Shown here: in pieces, positions 24,011 to 33,078 of the stretch
Layout: the number at the start of each line of letters is the position of its first letter
How positions within the stretch are numbered: the first letter of the stretch is position 1
Assembly: GCF_023887685.1 (NCBI RefSeq)
Contig: NZ_JAMWMR010000001.1
Span: 186,001-250,000, forward strand
Length of the DNA: 64,000 bases
Origin: Streptomyces macrolidinus
GTDB taxonomy: Bacteria; Actinomycetota; Actinomycetes; Streptomycetales; Streptomycetaceae
Reading direction: 5' to 3'
Notes under the pieces: model-generated
What the model saw: only the letters and a program-made list of their open reading frames with translations
What the model was told of the DNA's origin: nothing
The model's database searches: none
Program-made: the position numbers and the translations under genes

Positions 24011-25053
24011 GACGTGCTCCTTTGCAGGGGGGAGGGCTGCGCGGTGGGGGTCTGCGCAGCGGACGGCTCGCCGCACGAGCGACGTACGACGAGACGGGCG
24101 GGGAGGGTGACGGACCGGGCGGTCCGTCCTTCGACGCGGTCGATGAGCGCGCGCACGGCGGCCCGTCCCAACTCGGCGGTCGGCTGGGCGATCGCGGTGA
24201 TCGCCGGGTCGGTGTGCACGAACCAGGGGATGTCGTCGAACGCGGCGAGCGCGATGTCGTCCGGGATCCTCAGGCCGCGCGAGCGGATGGCGTCGAGCGC
24301 GCCGAGCGCCATCAGGTTGTCGGCGGCGAACACCACCTCGGGCGGTTCGGCCAGGTCGAGGAACCGCTCGGTGGCCCGGCGTCCGCTCTCCGCCTGGAAG
24401 TCGCCCTGGCCTATATAGGCATCGGGGAGGGGGAGTCCGTACTCGCCCATGGCCACGCGGAACGCCTGGACGCGTTCGCTGCCGGTGGTGGTCGCCGCCG
24501 GTCCCGCGATGATCGCGAGCCGCCGGTGGCCGAGCGCGTACAGGTGGGCGACCAGGTCGTGGACGGCGGCCCGTCCGTCGGCGCGTACGACGGGGACGTC
24601 GACGCCCGCGATCCAGCGGTCGACGAACACCATGGGGGTGCCGGTCTTCGCGGCGTTCAGCATGAGCGGGGAGCCGCCGTCGGTGGGGGAGACGAGCAGG
24701 CCGTCGATCCGCCGGTCCAGCAGGGTGCGTACGTGGTGGTCCTGGAGGTCGGGCCGTTCGTCGGCGTTGCCGATGATCACGCTGTAGCCGAGCGCGCGGG
24801 CCTCTTCCTCGACCGAGCGGGCCAAGTGCGCGAAGTACGGGTTGAGTACGTCGCTGATGACCAGGCCGAGGGTGCGGGTCTCATGGGTGCGCAGGGAGCG
24901 GGCGACGGCGTTCGGCCGGTAGCCCAGCGCCTCGACGGCGGCCCGGACGCGGGTCCGCGCGTCGCTGCTGACCGACGGGTGGTCATTGAGGACACGCGAG
25001 ACCGTGGCGACAGATACGCCCGCCACGGCGGCAACGTCCTTGATGCTCGCCAT
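24007..25053 (-). CDS. rbsR: LacI family repressor of the ribose operon
   Basis: A 348-residue LacI/GalR protein. The N-terminal HTH (MASIKDVAAVAGVSVATVSR, then VLNDHPSVS) and hinge helix (GYRPNAVARSLRT) are classical; the ligand domain matches sugar-binding proteins, ending FDDIPWFVHTDPAITAIAQP. ATG 25053 is favoured over GTG 25065 because AAGGAGGTG sits ahead of it. As first gene of the operon it is autoregulated, most likely through the two operators at 25098-25142; ribose should be the inducer. Confidence 0.93.
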   Translation of the reverse strand: MASIKDVAAVAGVSVATVSRVLNDHPSVSSDARTRVRAAVEALGYRPNAVARSLRTHETRTLGLVISDVLNPYFAHLARSVEEEARALGYSVIIGNADERPDLQDHHVRTLLDRRIDGLLVSPTDGGSPLMLNAAKTGTPMVFVDRWIAGVDVPVVRADGRAAVHDLVAHLYALGHRRLAIIAGPAATTTGSERVQAFRVAMGEYGLPLPDAYIGQGDFQAESGRRATERFLDLAEPPEVVFAADNLMALGALDAIRSRGLRIPDDIALAAFDDIPWFVHTDPAITAIAQPTAELGRAAVRALIDRVEGRTARSVTLPARLVVRRSCGEPSAAQTPTAQPSPLQRSTS

Positions 25054-25097
25054 CGCCGGAAACACCTCCTTGTGAGTCCGTTCGCGCAGACCGGCCG

Positions 25098-25142
25098 TGG
25101 AATCGTTTACACGGCCGATACGAAGGATTGGAATCGATTACA
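25098..25142 (-). promoter_or_regulatory. Two LacI-type operators upstream of rbsR
   Basis: TGGAATCGTTTACA (25098-25111) and TGGAATCGATTACA (25129-25142) are near-identical direct repeats, 31 bases apart (three helical turns). Each is an imperfect dyad around a central CG, the standard shape of LacI/GalR sites. They lie 45-89 bases before the rbsR start, where the operon promoter should be. Confidence 0.8.
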
Positions 25143-25346
25143 TGAGGGTGAAGCAAGGGTGAACGGCGGGTCGAGACCTGATTGTGACCTCATGTGAGCA
25201 GGAGCGCTCAGATGAGCGGATCGGGGATGGCGATCCGTCACCGAGCGGAATCGCAACAGGACCTGGGCGTATCCCCGCCGGTCGGAACCCGGGCTTATCC
25301 CCCCCGCCCGTCCCCGGTTGTCGGACCCCGGCGGTAGCGTCGGATC

Positions 25347-27620
25347 ATGCGCAAGGAGGCGAGCGGGGCGGGGCAGTCGAGCGGCGAGCGGCAGTGGTCC
25401 GTACTGGAGGGCGTCCTCGAGCGGATCACGTACGCCAACGAGGAGAACGGCTACACGGTCGCCCGGGTCGACACCGGCCGCGGTGCGGGCGATCTGCTCA
25501 CGGTCGTCGGCGCCCTGCTCGGCGCGCAGGTCGGTGAGTCGCTGCGGATGGAGGGGCGTTGGGGCTCCCACCCCCAGTACGGCAAGCAGTTCACGGTGGA
25601 GAACTACACGACGGTCCTGCCGGCCACGGTCCAGGGCATCCGCCGCTATCTCGGCTCCGGCCTCGTCAAGGGCATCGGCCCCGTCTTCGCCGACCGCATC
25701 ACGCGGCACTTCGGCCTCGACACCCTGACGATCATCGAGGAGGCGCCGAAGCGGCTCATCGAGGTGCCGGGGCTCGGCCCGAAGCGCACCAAGAAGATCG
25801 CCGAGGCCTGGGAGGAGCAGAAGGCGATCAAGGAGGTCATGCTCTTCCTCCAGACCGTCCAGGTCTCCACGTCCATCGCGGTGCGCATCTACAAGAAGTA
25901 CGGCGACGCCTCCATCTCCGTCGTCAAGAACCAGCCCTACCGCCTGGCCGCCGACGTCTGGGGCATCGGCTTCCTCACCGCCGACAAGATCGCCCAGTCC
26001 GTCGGCATCCCGCACGACAGCCCCGAGCGCGTCAAGGCGGGCCTGCAGTACGCCCTGTCGCAGTCCGCCGACCAGGGCCACTGCTATCTCCCGGAGGAGC
26101 GGCTCATCGCGGACGCGGTCAAGCTCCTCCAGGTGGACACGGGCCTGGTCATCGAGTGCCTCGCCGAACTGGCCGCGCCGCCCGAGGGCGACGCCGACCC
26201 CGGTGTCGTACGGGAGAAGGTGCCCGCCCCCGACGGCGGCGACCCCGTCACGGCCGTCTATCTCGTCCCCTTCCACCGTGCCGAACTCTCCCTGTCCGCC
26301 CAGGTGTTGCGCCTGCTGCGCACGGACGAGGACCGGATGCCCGTTTTCCGGGACGTGGTCTGGGACAAGGCGCTCGACTGGCTCAAGGGGCGTACGGGCA
26401 CGGACCTCGCGCCCGAGCAGGAGGAGGCCGTCCGGCTGGCGCTGACCGAGAAGGTGGCCGTGCTGACGGGCGGGCCCGGCTGCGGCAAGTCCTTCACGGT
26501 GCGGTCCGTGGTCGAGCTGGCGCGCGCCAAGCGGGCCAAGGTCGTGCTCGCCGCGCCCACCGGCCGGGCGGCCAAGCGGCTCTCGGAGCTGACGGGCGCC
26601 GAGGCGTCCACGGTGCACCGGCTGCTGGAGCTGAAGCCGGGCGGCGACGCGGCCTACGACCGGGACCGCCCGCTCGACGCCGACCTGGTCGTGGTCGACG
26701 AGGCGTCGATGCTCGACCTGCTGCTCGCCAACAAGCTGGTCAAGGCGGTGCCGCCGGGCGCCCATCTCCTCTTCGTCGGCGATGTCGACCAGTTGCCGAG
26801 CGTCGGCGCCGGGGAAGTGCTCAGGGATCTCCTCGCCGACGGCAGCCCGGTCCCCGCCGTCCGTCTCACCCGCGTCTTCCGCCAGGCCCAGCAGTCCGGC
26901 GTGGTCACCAACGCGCACCGCATCAACGCCGGGCAGCATCCCCTGACCGACGGTCTGAAGGACTTCTTCCTCTTCGTCGAGGACGACACGGAAGCGGCGG
27001 GCCGGCTCACGGTCGACGTGGCCGCGCGGCGGATCCCGGCCCGGTTCGGCCTCGACCCGCGCCGGGACGTGCAGGTCCTCGCACCCATGCACCGGGGACC
27101 CGCGGGCGCGGGCACGCTCAACGGCCTGCTCCAGCAGATGATCACCCCCGCCCGCCCCGACGTGCCCGAGAAGCGGTTCGGTGGCCGGGTCTTCCGCGTC
27201 GGCGACAAGGTCACGCAGATCCGCAACAACTACGACAAGGGCGAGAACGGCGTCTTCAACGGCACCGTCGGCGTGGTCACTTCGCTGAACCCCGACGAGC
27301 AGCGCCTGACGGTGCTGACGGACGAGGACGAGGAGGTCCCGTACGACTTCGACGAACTGGACGAGCTGGCGCACGCGTACGCCGTGACCATCCACCGCTC
27401 GCAGGGCAGCGAGTATCCGGCCGTGGTGATCCCGGTCACCACGGGTGCATGGATGATGCTCCAGCGCAACCTGCTGTACACGGCGGTCACCCGCGCCAAG
27501 AAGCTCGTCGTGCTCGTCGGCTCACGCAGGGCGATCGGTCAGGCGGTGCGCACGATGTCGGCGGGACGACGCTGCACGGCGCTGGACTTCCGGCTCTCGC
27601 CCCGGCCGGTGGAGGACTGA
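25347..27620 (+). CDS. recD2: RecD2-type helicase
   Basis: A 757-residue SF1B 5'-3' DNA helicase, longer than RecD and not adjacent to recB/recC. The N-terminal region includes a helix-hairpin-helix segment (RLIEVPGLGPKRTKKIAEAW) unique to RecD2. The helicase core has Walker A TGGPGCGKSFTVRS (about residue 375), Walker B LVVVDEASMLD, VGDVDQLPSVGAGEVL (motif III), and VTIHRSQGSEYPAVVIP plus LLYTAVTRAKKLVVLVG (motifs V-VI). Typical GxGKT here is C-G-K-S. Role in DNA repair and replication fidelity. Confidence 0.94.
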   Translation: MRKEASGAGQSSGERQWSVLEGVLERITYANEENGYTVARVDTGRGAGDLLTVVGALLGAQVGESLRMEGRWGSHPQYGKQFTVENYTTVLPATVQGIRRYLGSGLVKGIGPVFADRITRHFGLDTLTIIEEAPKRLIEVPGLGPKRTKKIAEAWEEQKAIKEVMLFLQTVQVSTSIAVRIYKKYGDASISVVKNQPYRLAADVWGIGFLTADKIAQSVGIPHDSPERVKAGLQYALSQSADQGHCYLPEERLIADAVKLLQVDTGLVIECLAELAAPPEGDADPGVVREKVPAPDGGDPVTAVYLVPFHRAELSLSAQVLRLLRTDEDRMPVFRDVVWDKALDWLKGRTGTDLAPEQEEAVRLALTEKVAVLTGGPGCGKSFTVRSVVELARAKRAKVVLAAPTGRAAKRLSELTGAEASTVHRLLELKPGGDAAYDRDRPLDADLVVVDEASMLDLLLANKLVKAVPPGAHLLFVGDVDQLPSVGAGEVLRDLLADGSPVPAVRLTRVFRQAQQSGVVTNAHRINAGQHPLTDGLKDFFLFVEDDTEAAGRLTVDVAARRIPARFGLDPRRDVQVLAPMHRGPAGAGTLNGLLQQMITPARPDVPEKRFGGRVFRVGDKVTQIRNNYDKGENGVFNGTVGVVTSLNPDEQRLTVLTDEDEEVPYDFDELDELAHAYAVTIHRSQGSEYPAVVIPVTTGAWMMLQRNLLYTAVTRAKKLVVLVGSRRAIGQAVRTMSAGRRCTALDFRLSPRPVED

Positions 27621-27928
27621 CACGGGCCTTGGCGGGTCTCGGCGGGGTCTCGGTGGGGGCTGGGGCGGGGGCCCGGTGAGGGCCTCGATGGGGTCCCGGT
27701 GGGGGTCTCGGTGGGGCATCGTGAAAAATGATCGATCAAATGAGTCGGAAAGGTCACACAGCTCTTCCGGAACCGCTCAGCGGCGGGCAGGATGAGCAGG
27801 TTGGCGGCACTCAGTGCCGCGAATGAGCCCAATGGTCGACCCCGAGTGCACTCTCCTGCGCCAAATGGGGGATGGTAGAGACAGTCAGGGCACCTCGAAG
27901 ATGAGGCACTATGTCGGTGAGGGAAGAC
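27621..27928. other. Intergenic region between recD2 and citrate synthase
   Basis: 308 bases without a gene I can support. The first 100 bases are G-rich on the plus strand, with GTCTCGGTGGGG-like units repeated at about 27648-27715, the kind of slippage-prone sequence that could form G-rich structures. The stretch 27721-27790 is AT-rich for this genome (AAAAATGATCGATCAAATGA) and is the best candidate for a citA promoter, but no clear -35/-10 pair stands out. GAGGGAAGAC before 27929 is the citA ribosome site. Confidence 0.6.
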
Positions 27929-29218
<1,290 letters not shown>

Positions 29219-29310
29219 GCCGCTCCGCGGACACCTGAGGCGTACGCCGTCACCGCACAGCGGCGTATGCCGGGTTCGCCCCCGGCGACAACCGAAGAGT
29301 GAGAAGAAGC

Positions 29311-29363
29311 GGAAGGCGCCCTGACGCCGGTCCCCCCACGGGCCGACCTTCAGGGCGCCTTCC
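29311..29363 (+). terminator. Long-stem terminator after citrate synthase
   Basis: GGAAGGCGCCCTGA (29311-29324) pairs perfectly with TCAGGGCGCCTTCC (29350-29363), a 14-base stem with a 25-base loop that can itself fold. It stands 93 bases after the citA stop. Confidence 0.85.
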
Positions 29364-29787
29364 CGTGTCCCGGTGCGGATTCCCCCCACGGGATCCGGCC
29401 GGGCGTTACGGGACAGCGCCTGAATCGCTGTCGGCACACCGGGCAGCGCCCGGCATGCCTCCGCGGCGCGGTCTGCCGGGACGCGCACGGACGGGAGGGC
29501 CGCTCAAAGCTCCCCGGTGTACGTGCCCCGGCAACGCCGTTTCCCGGGAACGTCCCCCAAGACATCCCCAGATGTCAGCAACGCCCCCCAAGACGCCACT
29601 GACATCGCCAACTTAGACTCACGAACCCCACCGTTGGTTACGTTGACATCACTGTGATCTGCGTCTCTTGCGCAAGGTGCGACCATGCGAGGTGAACGAA
29701 GCCCCGGTCTGGCGAACAGGGGCCCAGCGTAAGGATGATGCGCGAACCTTGTGAAGAGCTTATGTGAGGCGCTCGTGGGACTCCAGT
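29364..29787. other. Non-coding stretch with GACATC boxes
   Basis: I see no supported gene here. GACATC occurs at 29561-29566, 29601-29606 and 29645-29650, and its complement GATGTC at 29571-29576. The first and second form a 6+6 inverted repeat with a 4-base loop; GATGTCAG (29571-29578) and CTGACATC (29599-29606) form an 8+8 pair. The base composition is less GC-rich than in genes around 29600-29680. A small RNA or a promoter cluster is possible; the short reading frames on the minus strand (for example ending at 29504) lack ribosome sites and family resemblance. Confidence 0.45.
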
Positions 29788-29832
29788 GCCCCGGCAGGCA
29801 ACGTTCCGTACGCGAACACTTCCTGCCGGGGC
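29788..29832. terminator. Hairpin of unknown assignment
   Basis: GCCCCGGCAGG (29788-29798) pairs perfectly with CCTGCCGGGGC (29822-29832), loop 23 bases. It could close a plus-strand transcript from the GACATC-box region, or act as a second terminator behind copZ on the minus strand. Confidence 0.6.
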
Positions 29833-29870
29833 GCTGGTGGTTCGGCCGCCCGTGCCGGGCCGCCGGGCAA

Positions 29871-29935
29871 CGCGACAGGCCGTGCCGCGCCGACGTCGTC
29901 GGGGGACGAGGTCGGGCGCGACACGGCCTGTCGCG
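29871..29935 (-). terminator. Terminator after the copper chaperone gene
   Basis: CGCGACAGGCCGTG (29871-29884) pairs perfectly with CACGGCCTGTCGCG (29922-29935). The 14-base stem begins 19 bases after the copZ stop on the minus strand. Confidence 0.8.
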
Positions 29936-29953
29936 GAGGGTGCTGCGGGTGGT

Positions 29954-30193
29954 TCAGGCCTTGCCGACGAGCTCGTAGCCCGCCTCGTCGACGGCGGCGC
30001 GCACGGCCTCGTCGTCCAGGGGTGCGGCGGAGACCACCGTGACCTCGCCGGTCGAGGCGACGGCCGTGACCGAGGTGACACCGGCGATCTCGGAGACCTC
30101 GCTGGAGATGGCGCCTTCGCAGTGCCCGCAGCTCATGCCGCTCACCTTGTAGACGGTCGTCACGGAACCCGGGGTTTCGGTCTGCGCGCTCAT
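29954..30193 (-). CDS. copZ: CopZ-like heavy-metal-associated protein
   Basis: A 79-residue ferredoxin-like HMA protein with the metal site GMSCGHCEGAI (Met-x-Cys-x-x-Cys, Cys about 22 and 25) and a C-terminal VRAAVDEAGYELVGKA. Such proteins bind Cu(I) with the two Cys and hand it to CopA-type ATPases or to the CsoR regulator. The upstream CsoR-type dyad at 30237-30253 agrees with copper induction. No CopA gene lies nearby, so its partner must be elsewhere in the genome. Confidence 0.92.
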   Translation of the reverse strand: MSAQTETPGSVTTVYKVSGMSCGHCEGAISSEVSEIAGVTSVTAVASTGEVTVVSAAPLDDEAVRAAVDEAGYELVGKA

Positions 30194-30236
30194 GTCGTGC
30201 TCCTCAGTGAGGTGTGTGGCTGACGTTGCTCACACT

Positions 30237-30253
30237 ATACCCCTAGGGGGTAT
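30237..30253 (-). promoter_or_regulatory. CsoR-type copper operator
   Basis: ATACCCC-TAG-GGGGTAT is a perfect 7+7 dyad matching the TACCCC-n-GGGGTA site bound by CsoR, the Cu(I)-sensing repressor of actinobacteria and firmicutes. It lies 44 bases upstream of copZ and overlaps the last codons/stop of the PrsW-like gene, so copZ has its own copper-responsive promoter inside the end of its upstream neighbour. Confidence 0.85.
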
Positions 30254-31193
30254 CTGTCCACGAGGGTACCCGGCGGGTCAGGGAACGCACCCAGAGGAGG
30301 CCGAGCAGGCATACGGCGATCAGCTCGCCCGTGGAGAAGAACACGAAGAACTGCCGCTGCTCCGGCGTGGGAGCGGGGATCTGCCCCTGCGTGAAGAACG
30401 AGTGATCGAGCTGTGCGCCCGTCATCAGCGCGGACACCCAGATCGCGATGCCGTGGGCCGAGTTCCACAGCGCGTGCAGCAGGGAGACGCCGAGATAGGT
30501 GGTGATCACGGGGGCGGTGCAGGAGAAGCGCCCGTTGCGGCGCCGCAGGGAGAGCAGGGCGGCGCCCGCGATCGCCGTCCACAGGCCGTGCCCGAACGGG
30601 GCGAGGATGCCGCGCAGGATCTCGGTCTCCAGCAGCGCGTGCAGATCGATGCCCTCCATGGAGACCGCCGCGTTGAACGCGTACCCCGAACTCTCCAGGG
30701 CCGCGAAGCCGAAGCCGACGGTCGCACCCAGGACGAGGCCGGTGCGCAGCCCGCGCAGCCGGGTGTGCCGCCGCAGGACGAACATCAGGGCGGCGAGCTT
30801 CGCGGCCTCCTCGATCAGGCCGACGCCCGCGAACATCCACAGGGACGGGTGCAGCAGGTAGTACTCCATCATCGACGCGCCCAGCACGCCGAGCGTCCCG
30901 CCGGTCAGGAAGCAGCCGAGGATCACGTTCACACCGAGGTCGCGGCCGTGCTGCTCGTAGGCCCACAGTACGAAGGTGACGGGCGTCAGGAAGCTGCCGA
31001 GCAGGATCACGGTCGGCAGCAGGGTGGTGTTGTTCGTCGCGTACGTGACGATCGCGGTCAGGGTCCACAGGAGCAGGCCGCCCCACAGCGACCGTTTCCA
31101 GAGGCCGGCGCGGATGCGTGGGTAGCGCGGAGGGGGCTGGCGAGGGACCTGGACGCGCGCGGTCGGGGTGCCGGGTGGCGGGGACTGGGTCAC
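30243..31193 (-). CDS. PrsW family intramembrane metalloprotease
   Basis: A 316-residue membrane protein with about eight helices. The PrsW/CPBP-like active site is GVGLIEEAAKLAALMFVL (the E-E-A-A-K metal-binding motif, about residue 130), with further conserved FGFAALESSGYAFN and a late LLHALWNSAHG segment supplying His ligands. Relatives cleave anti-sigma factors or act in stress responses; the target here is unknown. The proline-rich N-terminus is cytoplasmic. GTG 31193 follows GAGGGAGCC. Its 3' end overlaps the copZ operator. Confidence 0.88.
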   Translation of the reverse strand: MTQSPPPGTPTARVQVPRQPPPRYPRIRAGLWKRSLWGGLLLWTLTAIVTYATNNTTLLPTVILLGSFLTPVTFVLWAYEQHGRDLGVNVILGCFLTGGTLGVLGASMMEYYLLHPSLWMFAGVGLIEEAAKLAALMFVLRRHTRLRGLRTGLVLGATVGFGFAALESSGYAFNAAVSMEGIDLHALLETEILRGILAPFGHGLWTAIAGAALLSLRRRNGRFSCTAPVITTYLGVSLLHALWNSAHGIAIWVSALMTGAQLDHSFFTQGQIPAPTPEQRQFFVFFSTGELIAVCLLGLLWVRSLTRRVPSWTDTP

Positions 31194-31338
31194 TGCGGCT
31201 CCCTCGGTTCGGCCTCTTTGTCCGAACTTTAGGGTGGGGCCGAGTGTGTCGCAGTCTGGGATGGTTTCTTCGGGTGGGCGCTCGGCCGGTCGGGGCCGCG
31301 CGGGTGGCCCGCCCCGACGGGACGGGCCACGGGGCGGC

Positions 31339-31542
31339 TCAGGTCGCGCCGCGGTTGCGGTTGCCGGGGCGGGCGGCGACCCAGGCGCGGACCGTGTCCG
31401 CGTACCAGTACGGTCTGCCGCCCTCCACATGGTCAGGCGTCGGCAGCAGCCCGTGTTTTCGGTACGACCTCACGGTGTCGGGCTGCACGCGGATGTGTGC
31501 GGCGATCTCCTTGTAGGACCAGAGCCGACGGTCGGTCATCAT
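31339..31542 (-). CDS. Small MerR/AlpA-like DNA-binding protein
   Basis: A 67-residue winged-HTH protein: RLWSYKEIAAHIRVQPDTVR followed by SYRKHGLLPTPDHVEGGRPY and WYADTVRAWVAARPG. The WYADTVRAW ending is that of excisionase/AlpA-like regulators common in actinomycetes. ATG 31542 follows GGGGAGGTGCTTG; a second ATG comes directly after. The gene is isolated. It could control a prophage-like function or a neighbour; nothing in the window decides. Confidence 0.8.
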   Translation of the reverse strand: MMTDRRLWSYKEIAAHIRVQPDTVRSYRKHGLLPTPDHVEGGRPYWYADTVRAWVAARPGNRNRGAT

Positions 31543-31888
31543 CAAGCACCTCCCCGCGCGCGCCACGGCGGCGACCGGGGGAGGTCGTCCGGGGGAGCCG
31601 GGCGCTGCGCTGGCGATCACGAAGCCTGTGCTCGGTCAACGACGGGGCCGCGCGGACGGAAGGGCCTGTGAACCGGGTGTGACACAAGCCCTGCGGAGGC
31701 GGGACATCTGTGACAGCAGCGAGTTCTTTGTGACACAGATGATGAAATCCGGTGCGCGTGCCGCCGTTTCAGCGGTGTCCGCGCAGCACAAGGCGCCGCC
31801 CGCGCGGGAGGCGGACGGCGCCGTGGAGGCTCACCGGTGAGAGTGAGGGCGGTGGATGCCGGGCGCGAAGTGCCTGGCACCCCTGGGG
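31543..31888. other. Intergenic region with TGTGACA repeats and a hairpin
   Basis: TGTGACA occurs three times in direct orientation at 31678, 31709 and 31729, 136-193 bases upstream of the small HTH gene. GGCGCCGCCC (31792-31801) pairs with GGACGGCGCC (31813-31822) with one mismatch and probably terminates the minus-strand chaplin gene. No supported gene is present. Confidence 0.5.
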
Positions 31889-32443
31889 CTACCAGCGGGA
31901 GACTCGGGCCCGCCGGTACAGGATCAGCCCGCCGGCCAGCAGGGCGACGCTGACGGCGGACGCGGCGATCATGTCCTCGCTGCCGGTCTCGGCCAGGGCG
32001 GGAGCCTGGTGCGAGAACGTGGAGGGGACGACGTCGGTGTGCGGGGCGGCGGGGGTGGACGGCGGCCGGTGTTCGCTGCGCTGCGGCGGGATCCGGTGGT
32101 GAACGAAGTGCCCGCCGTTCGGCGTGTGGTGGTGGTGTTCCACGGGGGCGGCCGGGGGGACGTCCGCGGCGATCGGAACGGCGGGGGCGTCGGGAGTATC
32201 GGCCCCGTTCGCACAGGAGTTGCCGAACGTCGGGTTCAGAAGGCCGATCACGTCCACCGAATTGCCGCAGGCATTGATCGGGATGTTCACCGGAACCTGG
32301 ATCGTATTACCGGAGGCGACGCCGGGTGAATCGTTCGTGGCGCCTTCGGCGAGTGAGTCCGCGTACACCGGGTTGCCGCACAGGGACAGAATTCCTGTCG
32401 CGGCGGCAGCCGCGACCATTCCCCTGCTCAGGGTCTGTCGCAA
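31889..32443 (-). CDS. Wall-anchored chaplin with a single chaplin domain
   Basis: A 184-residue chaplin, a hydrophobic surface protein that helps aerial hyphae escape water. The signal peptide runs to about residue 29 (VAAAAATGILSLCGNPVYA). One chaplin domain follows (SPGVASGNTIQVPVNIPINA, CGNSVDVIGLLNPTFGNSC) with both Cys. A linker rich in His and Pro (VEHHHHTPNGGHFVHH) leads to the sortase signal LAETG, a hydrophobic helix and RRARVSRW. The long chaplins ChpA-C of S. coelicolor have two such domains; here the second is absent. TTG 32443 is the likely start behind AGGAAG. The short chaplin gene lies upstream on the same strand. Confidence 0.88.
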   Translation of the reverse strand: MRQTLSRGMVAAAAATGILSLCGNPVYADSLAEGATNDSPGVASGNTIQVPVNIPINACGNSVDVIGLLNPTFGNSCANGADTPDAPAVPIAADVPPAAPVEHHHHTPNGGHFVHHRIPPQRSEHRPPSTPAAPHTDVVPSTFSHQAPALAETGSEDMIAASAVSVALLAGGLILYRRARVSRW

Positions 32444-32601
32444 TCTCGTTGTCTTCCTGCTGGTAGTAGTGGGAGAACTAGGAAGGCCGGTGAGCCGGCA
32501 AACCGGCGAGCCGGCCCTGGAATCCGACGAGGGCACTCCAAGGCCGGCCGTGACACGGCCGGGCGACTGGCGAGACGCAGCAGCCGCTGCCGGCTACGGC
32601 G

Positions 32602-32835
32602 TCAGTGGTTCACGCAGGTGTTGCCGGCGGTCGGGTTCAGCAGCGCGATGATGTCGATGGAGTTCCCGCACAGGTTGATGGGGATGTCCACGGGCACCTG
32701 GATCACGTTGCCGGACAGGACGCCCGGGGAGTGGGCGGCGGCGGCCTCGGCGCCCGCGTCCGCCATGGCCGGGGCGGCCAGCCCGAGCGACATGATCGCG
32801 CCGGCGACAACGGCAGCGCTCTTCTTGTGCTTCAC
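32602..32835 (-). CDS. Short secreted chaplin
   Basis: A 77-residue chaplin of the ChpD-H type: signal peptide ending GLAAPAMA (about residue 25), then DAGAEAAAAHSPGVLSGNVI and the 40-residue domain with two Cys (INLCGNSIDIIALLNPTAGN, TCVNH). Exported by the general pathway, it would assemble with other chaplins into amyloid fibrils on aerial hyphae and spores. GTG 32835 follows AAGGGA. It is upstream of the wall-anchored chaplin on the same strand, the long/short pairing seen in S. coelicolor. Confidence 0.93.
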   Translation of the reverse strand: MKHKKSAAVVAGAIMSLGLAAPAMADAGAEAAAAHSPGVLSGNVIQVPVDIPINLCGNSIDIIALLNPTAGNTCVNH

Positions 32836-33019
32836 GAAGTTGTCCCTTCTGCAGTCGTGCCCCTGTTGACGGCCGAAACCGAGCGAGCGCAGCCTGAACG
32901 GCTCGCAACACGACGTGCGGACTGTGAAACGAGGAAATGGGGCCCGAAGCAACTCGGGAATGCGAAGCGCCGCGCAATTCACTCGAATGCTGCAGCCTGA
33001 ATTACGCGGGAACGACAGC

Positions 33020-33056
33020 GCCCTTGCCGCCTTTCGCAGGGCGAGGCGGCAAGGGC
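33020..33056 (-). terminator. Terminator after the amino-acid permease
   Basis: GCCCTTGCCGCC (33020-33031) pairs perfectly with GGCGGCAAGGGC (33045-33056), 23 bases beyond the permease stop on the minus strand; it also insulates the chaplin genes. Confidence 0.8.
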
Positions 33057-33078
33057 GAGGGGGGAGCGGGAGCGGGGG

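Noticed and set aside
29504..29686. Possible 60-residue minus-strand peptide in the GACATC-box region
   Set aside because: No ribosome site, no recognisable family, and its frame is interrupted in the neighbouring hairpin area; treated as non-coding.
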